A stretch of 64,000 bases of DNA from Cryobacterium algoritolerans (GTDB lineage Bacteria > Actinomycetota > Actinomycetes > Actinomycetales > Microbacteriaceae). The stretch spans positions 1 through 64,000 of the forward strand of contig NZ_SOFP01000083.1 of NCBI RefSeq assembly GCF_004402785.1. The letters run 5' to 3'. The notes under the pieces were generated by a model, which was not told the origin of the DNA, searched no databases, and worked only from the letters and a program-made list of their open reading frames with translations. Position 1 is the stretch's first letter. Every line of letters starts with the position of its first letter. A program made the translations under genes and the position numbers. Shown here in pieces: positions 36,198 to 45,314 of this stretch.

Positions 36198-36725
36198 ATG
36201 AATTTTTCGGCGCTGACCCCTGATGAGTCGACGCCCTTCCGGATCATTTTCGTCTGCACCGGGAACATCTGCCGCTCGCCGATGGCCGAAGTGACACTAC
36301 GCGACCTGGTCACACGCTCCGGCCTCGGCCGGCTGATCGCCACGAGCTCCGCCGGCACCGGGGACTGGCACGTGGGTGAGCAGGCCGACGACCGCACGAT
36401 CGCCTCGCTCGCCCGCCAGGGCTACGACGGAAGCCACCACCGCGCCCGCCAATTCGACCCAGACTGGTACGCCGACCTCGACCTCATTGTCGTGCTCGAC
36501 CGGGCGCAGGAGCGCATTCTCCACAACTGGGCGACGACCGATCACGATCGCAACAAGGTGCGCCTGTTGCTCAGTTTCGACCCGGAACAAGCGCCCCTCC
36601 TCGACGTACCCGACCCCTACTATTCCGACGATGCGCTGTTTGACTCCGTTTTAGGCATGATTGACAGGGCAAACCGCGCGCTCTTCGCGCAACTTGCGCC
36701 CGCAATCAGACAGGGAGTCCGATGA
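36198..36725 (+). CDS. Low-molecular-weight protein-tyrosine phosphatase
   Basis: 175 aa. P-loop CTGNICRSPMAE (about residues 19-30) with catalytic Cys and Arg, and the general-acid loop DVPDPYYSDDALF near the C-terminus. It dephosphorylates tyrosine on unknown targets. The start is ambiguous: ATG 36198 has a GGAGG only 1 nt upstream, and an in-frame ATG at 36165 is possible. The stop overlaps purB by 4 bp. Confidence 0.9.
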   Translation: MNFSALTPDESTPFRIIFVCTGNICRSPMAEVTLRDLVTRSGLGRLIATSSAGTGDWHVGEQADDRTIASLARQGYDGSHHRARQFDPDWYADLDLIVVLDRAQERILHNWATTDHDRNKVRLLLSFDPEQAPLLDVPDPYYSDDALFDSVLGMIDRANRALFAQLAPAIRQGVR

Positions 36726-38104
36726 GTCCACTACCGCCCCAGGTCCTCAGCCCACTCGATGGCCGCTATCGCGCCGCCGTCACCGAACTGGGGGAGTACC
36801 TGTCAGAGGCCGGCCTCAACCGCGCCCGCGTTCAGGTCGAAGTGGAATGGCTGATCACCCTCACCGACCGCAGCCTGTTCGGGTCCGCCCCACTCACGGC
36901 GGATCAGAAATCGGCACTGCGCGCCCTGGTCACCGGTTTCGGCCAGGCGGAGATCGACGAACTCGCCGTGCTCGAGGCCACCACCCGCCACGACGTGAAG
37001 GCCGTGGAATACCTGGTGCGGCGGCGCCTCACCGCGCTCGGACTCGACCAGATCAGCGAACTCACCCATTTTGCGGCCACCAGCGAGGACATCAACAATC
37101 TCTCCTACGCACTGACCGTGAGCGAGGCCGTCCGGACGGTCTGGCTGCCGAAGTTCCGGGCCACCATCGATGCCCTCCGCCTGCGCGCCCTGGAGTACCG
37201 GGCGGATGCCATGCTCGCCCGCACCCACGGCCAGCCAGCCACGCCAACCACTGTCGGCAAGGAGCTCGCGGTGTTCGTCTACCGGCTTGAGCGGCTGGAG
37301 AAGCAGATCGCCGCCAGCGAGTACCTCGGCAAGTTCAGCGGCGCGACCGGCACGTTCGCCGCGCATGTCGCCGCGGACCCTGCCGTGGACTGGCCAACGG
37401 TCTCCCGCGAGTTCGTCGAGGGCCTCGGCCTGACCTGGAACCCGCTCACCACCCAGATCGAATCCCACGACTGGCAGGCCGAGCTCTACTCGAGGGTCTC
37501 CCACGCCAACCGGGTGCTGCACAACCTGGCCACGGATGTCTGGACCTACATCTCCCTCGGCTACTTCCGTCAGATCCCGCAGGCCGGCGCCACGGGTTCG
37601 TCGACCATGCCGCACAAGATCAACCCGATCCGGTTCGAGAACGCGGAGGCCAACCTCGAGTTGTCCAGCGCGATCCTCGACTCGCTCGCCGCCACCCTCG
37701 TCACCTCGCGGCTACAGCGGGACCTGACGGACTCGACCACGCAGCGTAACATCGGTGTGGGATTGGGCCATTCTCTGCTCGCCCTCGACAACATCGTGCG
37801 CGGCCTGGGCGAGCTCGACATCGATCGCAGCCTGCTGGCGAGCGACCTGGACTCGAACTGGGAGATCCTCGGCGAGGCGATCCAGACCGTGATCCGGGCC
37901 GAAGTCTCGGCCGGCAGGTCCACGATCGCGGACCCCTACGCGCTGCTGAAGGAACTCACCCGCGGGAAGCGCATCAAGCAGGCCGACCTGGTGGTCTTCG
38001 TCACCGGGCTCGAGATCGGTGAGGACGCCAGGGCGCGCCTGCTCGCGCTCACCCCCGCCGCGTACGTCGGCCTCGCGGACTCCCTGGTCGACTACCTGCC
38101 CTAG
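36722..38104 (+). CDS. purB: Adenylosuccinate lyase
   Basis: 460 aa. Signature GSSTMPHKINPI (about residue 295), TSEDINNLSYAL, and AGATGTFAAH-like substrate region (SGATGTFAAH). It catalyses two fumarate-releasing steps of purine synthesis. Length and RFENAE context match the E. coli-type PurB. Translationally coupled to the phosphatase upstream. Confidence 0.95.
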   Translation: MSPLPPQVLSPLDGRYRAAVTELGEYLSEAGLNRARVQVEVEWLITLTDRSLFGSAPLTADQKSALRALVTGFGQAEIDELAVLEATTRHDVKAVEYLVRRRLTALGLDQISELTHFAATSEDINNLSYALTVSEAVRTVWLPKFRATIDALRLRALEYRADAMLARTHGQPATPTTVGKELAVFVYRLERLEKQIAASEYLGKFSGATGTFAAHVAADPAVDWPTVSREFVEGLGLTWNPLTTQIESHDWQAELYSRVSHANRVLHNLATDVWTYISLGYFRQIPQAGATGSSTMPHKINPIRFENAEANLELSSAILDSLAATLVTSRLQRDLTDSTTQRNIGVGLGHSLLALDNIVRGLGELDIDRSLLASDLDSNWEILGEAIQTVIRAEVSAGRSTIADPYALLKELTRGKRIKQADLVVFVTGLEIGEDARARLLALTPAAYVGLADSLVDYLP

Positions 38105-38115
38105 CGCTCACACGG

Positions 38116-38141
38116 CCCGCGGGTGGCGTGCCGCCCGCGGG
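38116..38141. terminator. Hairpin between convergent purB and membrane-protein genes
   Basis: A 12-bp stem, CCCGCGGGTGGC / GCCGCCCGCGGG (one G-T pair), with a 2-nt formal loop. No T-run; possibly bidirectional. Confidence 0.45.
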
Positions 38142-38166
38142 GCGGAGCCCTCCTCGGGCGGACGGG

Positions 38167-38421
38167 TCAGAGACCCTTGTTCTGCTCGTCCAGGTCGGTC
38201 TTCTCCGCGTCGTTCGGCTTCATGTTGAGCACGAGCATCGCAATCACGATGAGTACGACGATGAAGGTCACGCCGAACCCGATCAGGGCCAGCACGGGTT
38301 CGCGCGTGCTCATCAGGATCACCAGCCCGAGGAAGAGCGCCATCACGCCGGACAGGCCGACGAGTTCGAGGGGCTTCAGGAGTTCGGAGCGGCTGGGCTT
38401 GCGGGGGGTGTTCTGGGTCAC
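38167..38421 (-). CDS. Small two-helix membrane protein of unknown function
   Basis: 84 aa, GTG start. Helices at about 20-40 and 44-65, charged ends. Its start overlaps the upstream gene's stop (GTGA), so the two form one unit. No family recognised. Confidence 0.75.
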   Translation of the reverse strand: MTQNTPRKPSRSELLKPLELVGLSGVMALFLGLVILMSTREPVLALIGFGVTFIVVLIVIAMLVLNMKPNDAEKTDLDEQNKGL

Positions 38422-39017
38422 AGGGTGTCCAAATCGTTGGGTGAAGCCGTGTCAGCGCGCGCGGAGGGCGTCGCCGCCCATTTGAGCGAGAACCCGGCGA
38501 TGACGAGGTAGACGCCGAGCAGCACGAGGTAGGCGCCGAGCAGGCCGACCGACACGACCGCGTTGGGCGGCAGGAGCAGGAAGACCAGGGCGAGCACAGC
38601 GGTCAGCGCGCCGACCAGCATCCAGTCGCGCTCGCCTGGGTCGCGGCGGCGGGCACGGATGCCGCTGTAGAGCTCGACAAAGCCGGTCACGGCGGCCCAG
38701 ACGGTGACGAGGTAGAGAAAGAAGCCGAGGCCACCGCCGTGGAAGATCAGGGCGATCGTGCCGGCGATCACACCCACGGAGGCCTGGACGACGAACAGGG
38801 AGCGGTCCCGCGGGTCGGCAAGGGTACGACGGCTGAGTATTCCCACCATGATGCCGCTGAGCAGGGCGAAAGCGCCGAAGACGAAGAGGCCGAATTCGGC
38901 CGAGTGGTTCGCGTTGAAGGTGATCACGGCGGCCGGGACCAGCGCGAGTGCCGCGCGCACGATCGGCACCGCCCAGTAGCGTCCGCCGACAGCGCTCTGT
39001 GCCTGGACGTTGGCCAC
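38418..39017 (-). CDS. HdeD/DUF308-like membrane protein
   Basis: 199 aa, six predicted helices, with the repeated Gly/Phe-rich helix pairs (FGLFVFGAFALLSGIMVGIL; LGFFLYLVTVWAAVTGFVELYSGI; VSVGLLGAYLVLLGVYLVIAGF) typical of DUF308/HdeD proteins, which are linked to acid or envelope stress in enterobacteria. Function here unknown. GTG start. Confidence 0.8.
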   Translation of the reverse strand: MANVQAQSAVGGRYWAVPIVRAALALVPAAVITFNANHSAEFGLFVFGAFALLSGIMVGILSRRTLADPRDRSLFVVQASVGVIAGTIALIFHGGGLGFFLYLVTVWAAVTGFVELYSGIRARRRDPGERDWMLVGALTAVLALVFLLLPPNAVVSVGLLGAYLVLLGVYLVIAGFSLKWAATPSARADTASPNDLDTL

Positions 39018-39112
39018 GCGGCAACCTCTTTCGTAACGGGTTAGGACTGCATCAGTCTACGCGGCGCGCCTCCGGTCGGCCCGCCCGGGGCCCCCGATAC
39101 CGATCCCGACGG

Positions 39113-40486
39113 TCACAGGGCGTTGACGGCGCCGAGCATCTTGGTCAGGGAGTCCTTCGCGTCGCCGAAGAGCAGGCTGGTCTTCGGGTCGTAGAGAAGT
39201 TCGTTCTCGATCCCGGCGAAGCCCGGGCGCATCGACCGCTTGAGAAAAACGACCTGACGGGCGTCGCCGACGTCGAGGATCGGCATGCCGTAGATGGGCG
39301 AGCCGGGGGACGTCTTCGCGGCGGGGTTGACGACGTCGTTGGCCCCGACGACGAGGGCGACATCGGTGTTCTTGAACTCGGGGTTGACCTCGGCCATCTC
39401 CCGGAGCGACTCGTAGGGCACATTCGCCTCTGCGAGCAGCACGTTCATGTGACCCGGCATCCGCCCGGCCACCGGGTGGATGGCGAAGACCACCTCCACG
39501 CCGCGCGCCTCGAGAGTCGTGGCCAGTTCCGCAATCGTGTGCTGCCCCTGCGCGACGGCGAGACCGTAGCCGGGCACAATGACGACCCGCTGGGCGTAGT
39601 TGAGCAGCACCGCCACGTCTTCGGGATTGGACGTTCGCACCGGGCGGTCGCTCTGGGTGGTCGTTCCGGCGGTAGAGCCGCCCTTGAACGCGCCGAAGAG
39701 GATGCCACTGACCCCGCGGCCCATCGCCGAGGCCATGGCTCTGGTGAGGATGGTACCGCTGGCCCCGACGAGGGTGCCGGCCACGACGAGCAGCAGGTTG
39801 CCGAGCACGATGCCCGAGGCGGCGACCGCGAGGCCGGTGAATGCGTTGAGCAGCGAGATGACGATCGGAACGTCGGCGCCGCCGACCGGCAGCACCAGCA
39901 GCGCCCCGACGATGAGCCCGATCACGAGCAGGATGACAGCCCAGAGCGCGGCGCCGGTCGCGACGACGAAACCGCCGGCGACGAGGGCAACGAGGACGAT
40001 TCCGCCCATCACGAGCGCGAGCCCGGGGAAAACGAGCGGGCGCGAGCTGATCAGGCCCTGTAGCTTGCCGACGGTGACGGCCGACCCGGAGAACGAGACA
40101 GCGCCGACAAGCATGGTGAAGACCACGGCGACCTTCGCCCACGGCCCGTCGCTGTTGCCCAGCTCGAGCATGGCGACGAGGGCCGCCGCTCCTCCGCCGA
40201 CGCCGTTGAACAGCGCGACGAGTTGAGGCATCTGCGTCATTTCGACCCGGCGCGAGATCGGGGCGGCGATCGCCGAACCGACCGCGACGGCGACCAGGAT
40301 GGCCGGGATGTTCTCAATCCGGGACGAAAGGAACACCGTGATGACGGCGAGCAGCGCGCCGCCGGCACCGATCAGGTTGCCGCGGCGGGCGGTCTTCGGC
40401 GACGACAACCCTCTCAGGGCGAGGATGAAGCAGACCGCGGCGACCAGGTAGAGCAGGCCGGTCCACTCCGGGGAGAGCAGGCTCAT
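39113..40486 (-). CDS. pntB: NAD(P) transhydrogenase, beta subunit
   Basis: 457 aa. About eight or nine N-terminal helices, then the NADP(H)-binding domain III (about 285-457) with GYGLAVAQGQH, HPVAGRMPGHMNVLLAEA, VGANDVVNPAA and a KRSMRPGFAGIENEL tail. With the two upstream gene products it couples hydride transfer between NADH and NADP+ to proton movement. The start overlaps pntAb by 4 bp. Confidence 0.95.
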   Translation of the reverse strand: MSLLSPEWTGLLYLVAAVCFILALRGLSSPKTARRGNLIGAGGALLAVITVFLSSRIENIPAILVAVAVGSAIAAPISRRVEMTQMPQLVALFNGVGGGAAALVAMLELGNSDGPWAKVAVVFTMLVGAVSFSGSAVTVGKLQGLISSRPLVFPGLALVMGGIVLVALVAGGFVVATGAALWAVILLVIGLIVGALLVLPVGGADVPIVISLLNAFTGLAVAASGIVLGNLLLVVAGTLVGASGTILTRAMASAMGRGVSGILFGAFKGGSTAGTTTQSDRPVRTSNPEDVAVLLNYAQRVVIVPGYGLAVAQGQHTIAELATTLEARGVEVVFAIHPVAGRMPGHMNVLLAEANVPYESLREMAEVNPEFKNTDVALVVGANDVVNPAAKTSPGSPIYGMPILDVGDARQVVFLKRSMRPGFAGIENELLYDPKTSLLFGDAKDSLTKMLGAVNAL

Positions 40487-40794
40487 TTCGTTTCGTCCCT
40501 CGCGTCAGCGCCCGCCTGTTTGCGGGGGGCGAACATCTTGAGCATCCGGTCGGTGACGACGAAGCCGCCGACCAGGTTGGCCGTCGCGAGCACGACGGCG
40601 ATCAGGGCCAACATGAGCAGCCCCGGGTTCAGGCTCTGCCCGGCGACCGTGATGGCGCCGATCAGGATGATGCCGTGGATGGCGTTCGCGCCGCTCATCA
40701 GGGGGGTGTGCAGCGTGCTCGAGACCTTGGAGACGACCTCGAAGCCGACGAAGACCGCCAGGACGACGACGGTCAGCAGGGTGACGGGATTCAT
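40483..40794 (-). CDS. pntAb: NAD(P) transhydrogenase, alpha subunit membrane part
   Basis: 103 aa, three or four helices: VVLAVFVGFEVVSKVSSTLHTPLMSGANAIHGI is the conserved entry segment. Split alpha subunits (PntAa + PntAb) occur in actinobacteria and alphaproteobacteria. Overlaps pntAa by one base (TGATG). Confidence 0.93.
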   Translation of the reverse strand: MNPVTLLTVVVLAVFVGFEVVSKVSSTLHTPLMSGANAIHGIILIGAITVAGQSLNPGLLMLALIAVVLATANLVGGFVVTDRMLKMFAPRKQAGADARDETK

Positions 40795-41939
40795 CAGCGT
40801 TCTCCGTTCAGGGCCGCGGCGGTCGGCGCGTGCCGAACCTCGCCGGCGTGGGTGAGGCAGGAGCCGGCGATGACCTCGTCGGTGAAGTCGGGGGATACCT
40901 GCCCGTCGTGCGTCATCAGGGCGAGGAGGTTGGCCACGTTCTTCGCGTAGAGCCGGGATGCGTCGGCGGGCATTGTCGACGCCGTGTCCTTCATGCCGAC
41001 CAGGGTGACCACGCCGTCGTTGGCGCTGGTGCGCACGGAGACGTCCCGCCCCGCGACGACACCCTCCACGTTGCCGCCGGATTCCGCGGCCAGGTCGATG
41101 ACGACAGAGCCCATCCGCATGCCGGCCACCATCTCGCCGGTCACCAGGAGGGGCGCCGGACGGCCCGGGATCGCGGCCGTGGTGATCAGCACATCGGCGG
41201 CGGCCACGTGCGGAGCGAGAAGTTCGCGCTGACGCACCGAACGGTCCTCGCTGAGCTCTCGGGCATACCCGCCCACACCCTCGATGGCATCAAGATCGAG
41301 GGTGACGAAGGTTCCGCCCATGGAAGTGACCTCGTCTGCCGAGGCAGGTCGCACGTCGTACGCGGACACCCGCGCGCCCAGCCGTTTGGCGGTGGCGATG
41401 GCCTGCAGGCCGGCGACTCCGGCTCCGAGCACGAGCACGCGCGCAGGCGGAATCGTTCCCGCCGCGGTCATGTAGAGCGGGAAGAACCGGGGAAACCGGA
41501 TGGCGGCTTCGAGCACGACCCGGTAGCCGGCGACGAGCGCCTGGGAGGTGAGGGCATCCATCGACTGGGCCCGGGAGATGCGCGGCACCAGCTCGAGGGC
41601 GAAAGCCGTGACCCCGGCCTGCGCGAGGGCGGCCACAGTGGGCAGCTCCGCGGCCGGTGCGGCCAGGCCGATGGTGATCAGGCCGCGGTGGAGCTGAGCG
41701 GCACGCTCCGGGGTAAGCGGTCGCACGTGGCAATACACGTCGAGCTCGGCGAGCGGGAGTTCGGCGACGACGGATGCCCCGGCCTCCGCGTAGGCGGCAT
41801 CGGGATGGCCCGCGTCGGTGCCTGCGCCGGATTCGATCAACACATCGACTCCGAGCGCCGCGATCTGGAGCACTGTCTCCGGTGTTGCCGCAACGCGGCG
41901 TTCGCCCTCATGTCGCTCTCGACCGATGCCAACCTTCAC
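40794..41939 (-). CDS. pntAa: NAD(P) transhydrogenase, alpha subunit NAD-binding part
   Basis: 381 aa from GTG at 41939, preceded by GGAGGAG. Alanine-dehydrogenase-like domain I: GRERHEGERRVAATPE, VLVLGAGVAGLQAIATAKRLGA (NAD Rossmann), YDVRPASADEVTSMGG, RQRELLAPHVAAADVLITTA. First gene of pntAa-pntAb-pntB; in this lineage a main source of NADPH. Confidence 0.94.
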   Translation of the reverse strand: MKVGIGRERHEGERRVAATPETVLQIAALGVDVLIESGAGTDAGHPDAAYAEAGASVVAELPLAELDVYCHVRPLTPERAAQLHRGLITIGLAAPAAELPTVAALAQAGVTAFALELVPRISRAQSMDALTSQALVAGYRVVLEAAIRFPRFFPLYMTAAGTIPPARVLVLGAGVAGLQAIATAKRLGARVSAYDVRPASADEVTSMGGTFVTLDLDAIEGVGGYARELSEDRSVRQRELLAPHVAAADVLITTAAIPGRPAPLLVTGEMVAGMRMGSVVIDLAAESGGNVEGVVAGRDVSVRTSANDGVVTLVGMKDTASTMPADASRLYAKNVANLLALMTHDGQVSPDFTDEVIAGSCLTHAGEVRHAPTAAALNGER

Positions 41940-42130
41940 GCGCGTTCTCCTCCGTGGCGCCCGGCCACGAGCGAGCACGGACCGTTCCGAACGCTGGCGC
42001 GGCACTTAGCCCCGTTCGTAGCGTAGCGGTGATCGTCCGCCGCTCGGCGGATTTGACCGCCGGAAGGATCGACGCGCCGCCTCATACCGGTCGTGGTTCC
42101 GGACGCTGACCGGCCGAGGGGAGGAGACTG

Positions 42131-42180
42131 CGGACGGGACGGGACGGGACGGGACGGGACGGGACGGGACGGGACGGGAG
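42131..42180. repeat. Pentanucleotide array (GGGAC)n
   Basis: Eight perfect GGGAC units (42136-42175) flanked by one degenerate unit on each side. It lies between pntAa (start 41939) and dnaB (stop 42199), 19 bp downstream of the dnaB stop. Nine successive GGG runs on the plus strand have G-quadruplex potential. Confidence 0.93.
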
Positions 42181-42198
42181 GACGCTATCGGACCGGGC

Positions 42199-43590
42199 CT
42201 AGGCTCCTGGAACCATGTCCGCAAAGCGCGAGTAGTGACCGTGGAATGCAACAGTCACCGTGCGGGTGGGCCCGTTACGGTGCTTGGCGACGATGAGGTC
42301 GGCCTCGCCGGCGCGCGGATTGTCTTTCTCGTAGGCGCTCTCGCGGTGCAGGAGGATGACCATGTCGGCATCCTGCTCGAGCGAACCAGACTCTCGCAGG
42401 TCGGAGATGGCGGGCATCTTGTCTGCGCGCTGTTCGGGGCCACGATTCAGCTGTGACAGGGCGATCACGGGAACCTGAAGTTCCTTGGCCATCAGCTTGA
42501 GCGCCCGCGAGAACTCACTGACCTCCTGCTGGCGGGACTCGACCTTCTTGCCAGACGTCATCAACTGCAGGTAGTCGATAATGACCATCTTCAGGCCGAC
42601 CCGCTGCTTGAGTCGGCGGCACTTGGCCCTGATCTCGACCAGGGTCATGTTGGGACTGTCGTCGATGTACAGCGGGGCGTCATTGATGCGGCCGCGGGTG
42701 GCCGCGATCGTGGTCCAGTCGCGGGCGTCGACGGATCCCTTTCGCATGCTCTGAAGCGGGACGGAAGCCTCGGCGGCAAGCAGTCTCATGGCGATTTCAC
42801 TTCGTCCCATTTCGAGGGAGAAGAAGATGCTCGGCATGTCGTGCTTGATCGACGCTGCCCGGGCGAAGTCGAGGGCCAGGGTGGACTTGCCGAGGGCCGG
42901 TCGGGCCGCCACGATGATGAGCTGGCCGGGGTGGAAGCCGTTGGTGAGCTCGTCCATGTCCGCGAAGCCGGTCGGCACACCGGTCATCTGGCCATCCTTG
43001 AGCTTGGCGGCCTCGATCTCGTCGATGGCGGCCGTGACGGCATCCGTCAACGGCACATAGTCCTCGGTCTCGGTGCCGCCCGTGACGGCGTAGATCTCGG
43101 CCTGGGCAGTGTTCACCAGGTCGAGCACCTCGCCCTCGCCGGAGTAGCCCAGCTGGGCGATTCGGGTGCCGGCCTCGACCAGGCGGCGAAGCAGCGCCCG
43201 CTCGGCGACGATCGAGGCGTAGAAACCCGCGTTGGCCGCGGTCGGAACCAGGCTGGTCAGGGTGTGCAGGTAGTCCGCACCGCCGGCCCTCGACAGTTCG
43301 CCGAGCTTGGTGAGTTCGTCGGTGACCGCGATGACGTCGGTGGGCTCACCCTGCGCGTAGAGCGAGAGGATCGCGTCGAAGATGATCTCGTGTTTCGGGA
43401 TGTAGAAGTCGGCCGCCCGGACGGTCTCGACGACGTCGGCGACCGCATCCTTGCTCAGCATCATTCCGCCGAGGGCGCTCTGCTCGGCGAGAAGGTCATG
43501 CGGGAGTGTGCGCTCCGTGTGCCGGGTCTCGGCTCCGCCGCGCGCATCTGCTCCACGCTTGTCTGCCAGACCCAAGTGAGCGATCGACAC
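42199..43590 (-). CDS. dnaB: Replicative DNA helicase DnaB
   Basis: 463 aa. N-terminal domain (PHDLLAEQSALGGMM) and RecA-like ATPase: Walker A ARPALGKST, IFFSLEMG, Walker B VIIDYLQLM, and SQLNRGPEQRADK...LRESGSLEQDADM. Uninterrupted, so no intein. Hexameric 5'-3' helicase of the replisome. It is separated from rplI by a terminator and a DnaA-box-rich promoter region. Confidence 0.96.
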   Translation of the reverse strand: MSIAHLGLADKRGADARGGAETRHTERTLPHDLLAEQSALGGMMLSKDAVADVVETVRAADFYIPKHEIIFDAILSLYAQGEPTDVIAVTDELTKLGELSRAGGADYLHTLTSLVPTAANAGFYASIVAERALLRRLVEAGTRIAQLGYSGEGEVLDLVNTAQAEIYAVTGGTETEDYVPLTDAVTAAIDEIEAAKLKDGQMTGVPTGFADMDELTNGFHPGQLIIVAARPALGKSTLALDFARAASIKHDMPSIFFSLEMGRSEIAMRLLAAEASVPLQSMRKGSVDARDWTTIAATRGRINDAPLYIDDSPNMTLVEIRAKCRRLKQRVGLKMVIIDYLQLMTSGKKVESRQQEVSEFSRALKLMAKELQVPVIALSQLNRGPEQRADKMPAISDLRESGSLEQDADMVILLHRESAYEKDNPRAGEADLIVAKHRNGPTRTVTVAFHGHYSRFADMVPGA

Positions 43591-43720
43591 CCGTGCCTCC
43601 TTCTATTCCTGGTGCTGGTCTATCAGGGCCCACCGACAACACCTGTCCGCACCCCGTGCACACCATGAATCGGGCGCGTGCCCACGATACGGACGCGTCT
43701 TCACAGCGACCAAACGACCC

Positions 43721-43918
43721 TGTGGATAAGGCTGTGGGAAATCTGCGCGAAACGCCGTGTGTCGTGTGCACAAGCTGTGGATTCAGCTGTGGACAACTTA
43801 AGAGCTTTCGGCAATAAAATGCTTTTGATCAGGCTTTTAATCTACTCACAGCTGTGTGTAAAAACTTGTCTCAACTACGCCTTGAACCTTGGGATTGTGA
43901 GCGGGTGCCTGTGTACAA
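43721..43918. promoter_or_regulatory. DnaA-box cluster upstream of dnaB
   Basis: Two exact boxes: TGTGGATAA (43721-43729, complement of TTATCCACA) and TGTGGACAA (43788-43796, complement of TTGTCCACA). Near matches in the same orientation: TGTGGATTC (43776-43784), TGTGTGTAA (43854-43862) and TGTGTACAA (43910-43918). An AT-rich stretch (about 43797-43850) lies between them. The 440-bp gap 43591-44030 holds no gene. Confidence 0.75.
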
Positions 43919-43972
43919 AAGCTCGCATTCAGCATCTGAAATGCCCCCGGAACAGGGGGATACGCCGGGCTT

Positions 43973-44015
43973 AAAAAAGGAGTAGCGGTGGGCACCTTTC
44001 GGAACCCACCGCTAC
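43973..44015 (-). terminator. Terminator of the rpsF-ssb-rpsR-rplI operon
   Basis: Perfect 11-bp stem GTAGCGGTGGG / CCCACCGCTAC (43982-43992, 44005-44015); on the minus strand it is followed by TCC and six Ts (43973-43978). Confidence 0.93.
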
Positions 44016-44030
44016 AAAGTGCGGCAATGC

Positions 44031-44480
44031 TTACTTTGCGGCTACCACCAGCAGTGTGATGGTGGCGCTGAGCTCGTCACGAAGACGAACCGTTGCCTTG
44101 TGCTCACCGGTCATTTTGATCGGGCTGAGCTCGATCTTGCGCTTGTCGATGGCACCGAGTCCGGCAGCCGCGACTGCCTCGGCAACGTCGGTCTGCTTGA
44201 CGGAACCGAAGAGGCGCCCGCCTTCGCCGGCCTTGACGACCAGCTTGACCTTGGCGTTCTCGAGTGCGGCCTTGAGAGCCTGGGCCTCCTCGAGGGTGGC
44301 GTGCTCGCGGGCGACGCGAGCTGCTTTGATCTGTTCGATCTGCTTCTCGCCACCGCGGGTCCAGGACACGGCGAACCCCTGCGGGTAGAGGTAGTTGCGG
44401 GCGTACCCGTTCTTGACCTCGACGATGTCACCGGGTGCACCGAGGCCGGAGACCTCGTGCGTCAGAATGATTTTTGACAT
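44031..44480 (-). CDS. rplI: 50S ribosomal protein L9
   Basis: 149 aa: [35 protein letters not shown] signature, long connecting helix and C-terminal domain. Last gene of the S6 operon. Confidence 0.96.
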   Translation of the reverse strand: MSKIILTHEVSGLGAPGDIVEVKNGYARNYLYPQGFAVSWTRGGEKQIEQIKAARVAREHATLEEAQALKAALENAKVKLVVKAGEGGRLFGSVKQTDVAEAVAAAGLGAIDKRKIELSPIKMTGEHKATVRLRDELSATITLLVVAAK

Positions 44481-44489
44481 GTGAGTTCC

Positions 44490-44753
44490 CTACCTGCCTG
44501 AGCCGGCGTAGGGCAACAACGCCATTTCACGGGCGTTCTTGACGGCACGGGCGATCAGGCGCTGCTCCTGGACGGAGACACCGGTGATACGACGGGCGCG
44601 GATCTTTCCACGCTCGGAGATGAACTTGCGGAGGGTGGGGACATCCTTGTAATCGATGACACCAACCCGGATCGACTTCGCGGGAGCGGCATTCTTGCCG
44701 CCCTTAGCTCCACGGAGCGGCTTGCGGCGGTCGCCGCTCGACTTTCCAGCCAT
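44490..44753 (-). CDS. rpsR: 30S ribosomal protein S18 (cysteine-free)
   Basis: 87 aa: [48 protein letters not shown]. The N-terminal zinc-type cysteines are absent. Lys/Gly-rich N-terminal tail. Confidence 0.95.
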   Translation of the reverse strand: MAGKSSGDRRKPLRGAKGGKNAAPAKSIRVGVIDYKDVPTLRKFISERGKIRARRITGVSVQEQRLIARAVKNAREMALLPYAGSGR

Positions 44754-44807
44754 GATTTCCTTACTTTCTTAAGAAGTGTTTTTCAGCCAGCTACCCGGGG
44801 GCCTGGC

Positions 44808-45311
44808 TTAGAAGGGTGTCTCGTCGCTGAAGTTGCCCGGAGTGTTCCACACGTCTCCGCCGGTGTTCGTGGCGGGGGCGGTGGCCGCCCAGGGCTCGTC
44901 GTTCCCGGAGACGGCAGGTGCGCCGCCGCCACGAGGAGAGGACGATGACTGCGCGCGGGTGAGCGAAGCGGTGGCGTAGCGCAGCGAAGGACCAATTTCG
45001 TCGATCTCGAGCTCCATGCTCGTGCGCTTCTCGCCTTCTTTCGTCTCATACGAACGCTGCTTGAGACGCCCGGTAGCGATGACTCGGGAACCCTTGGTCA
45101 GTGACCCTGCAACGTGCTCGGCGAATTCACGCCAGACGCTCGCACGCAGAAACAACGACTCACCATCCTTCCACTCGCTTGATGCGCGATCGAAATTGCG
45201 CGGAGTGGATGCGATGGTGAAGTTGGCAACCGCCAGTCCGTTCTGCGTGTAACGCAGCTCCGGGTCGCTGGTGAGGTTGCCCACTACGGTGATTACGGTC
45301 TCGCCGGCCAT
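44808..45311 (-). CDS. ssb: Single-stranded DNA-binding protein
   Basis: 167 aa. N-terminal OB fold ([20 protein letters not shown]; about 1-110), Gly/Ala-rich linker, and the acidic tip FSDETPF that docks partner proteins. Three bp after rpsF. Confidence 0.96.
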   Translation of the reverse strand: MAGETVITVVGNLTSDPELRYTQNGLAVANFTIASTPRNFDRASSEWKDGESLFLRASVWREFAEHVAGSLTKGSRVIATGRLKQRSYETKEGEKRTSMELEIDEIGPSLRYATASLTRAQSSSSPRGGGAPAVSGNDEPWAATAPATNTGGDVWNTPGNFSDETPF

Positions 45312-45314
45312 GGG

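Noticed and set aside
42199-43590. Intein in dnaB
   Set aside because: The protein is of normal length with uninterrupted Walker A and B motifs.
43721-43918. This is the chromosomal oriC
   Set aside because: There is no dnaA or dnaN beside it; the parA-parB-rsmG order places oriC beyond the right edge. A regulatory or titration role is more likely.
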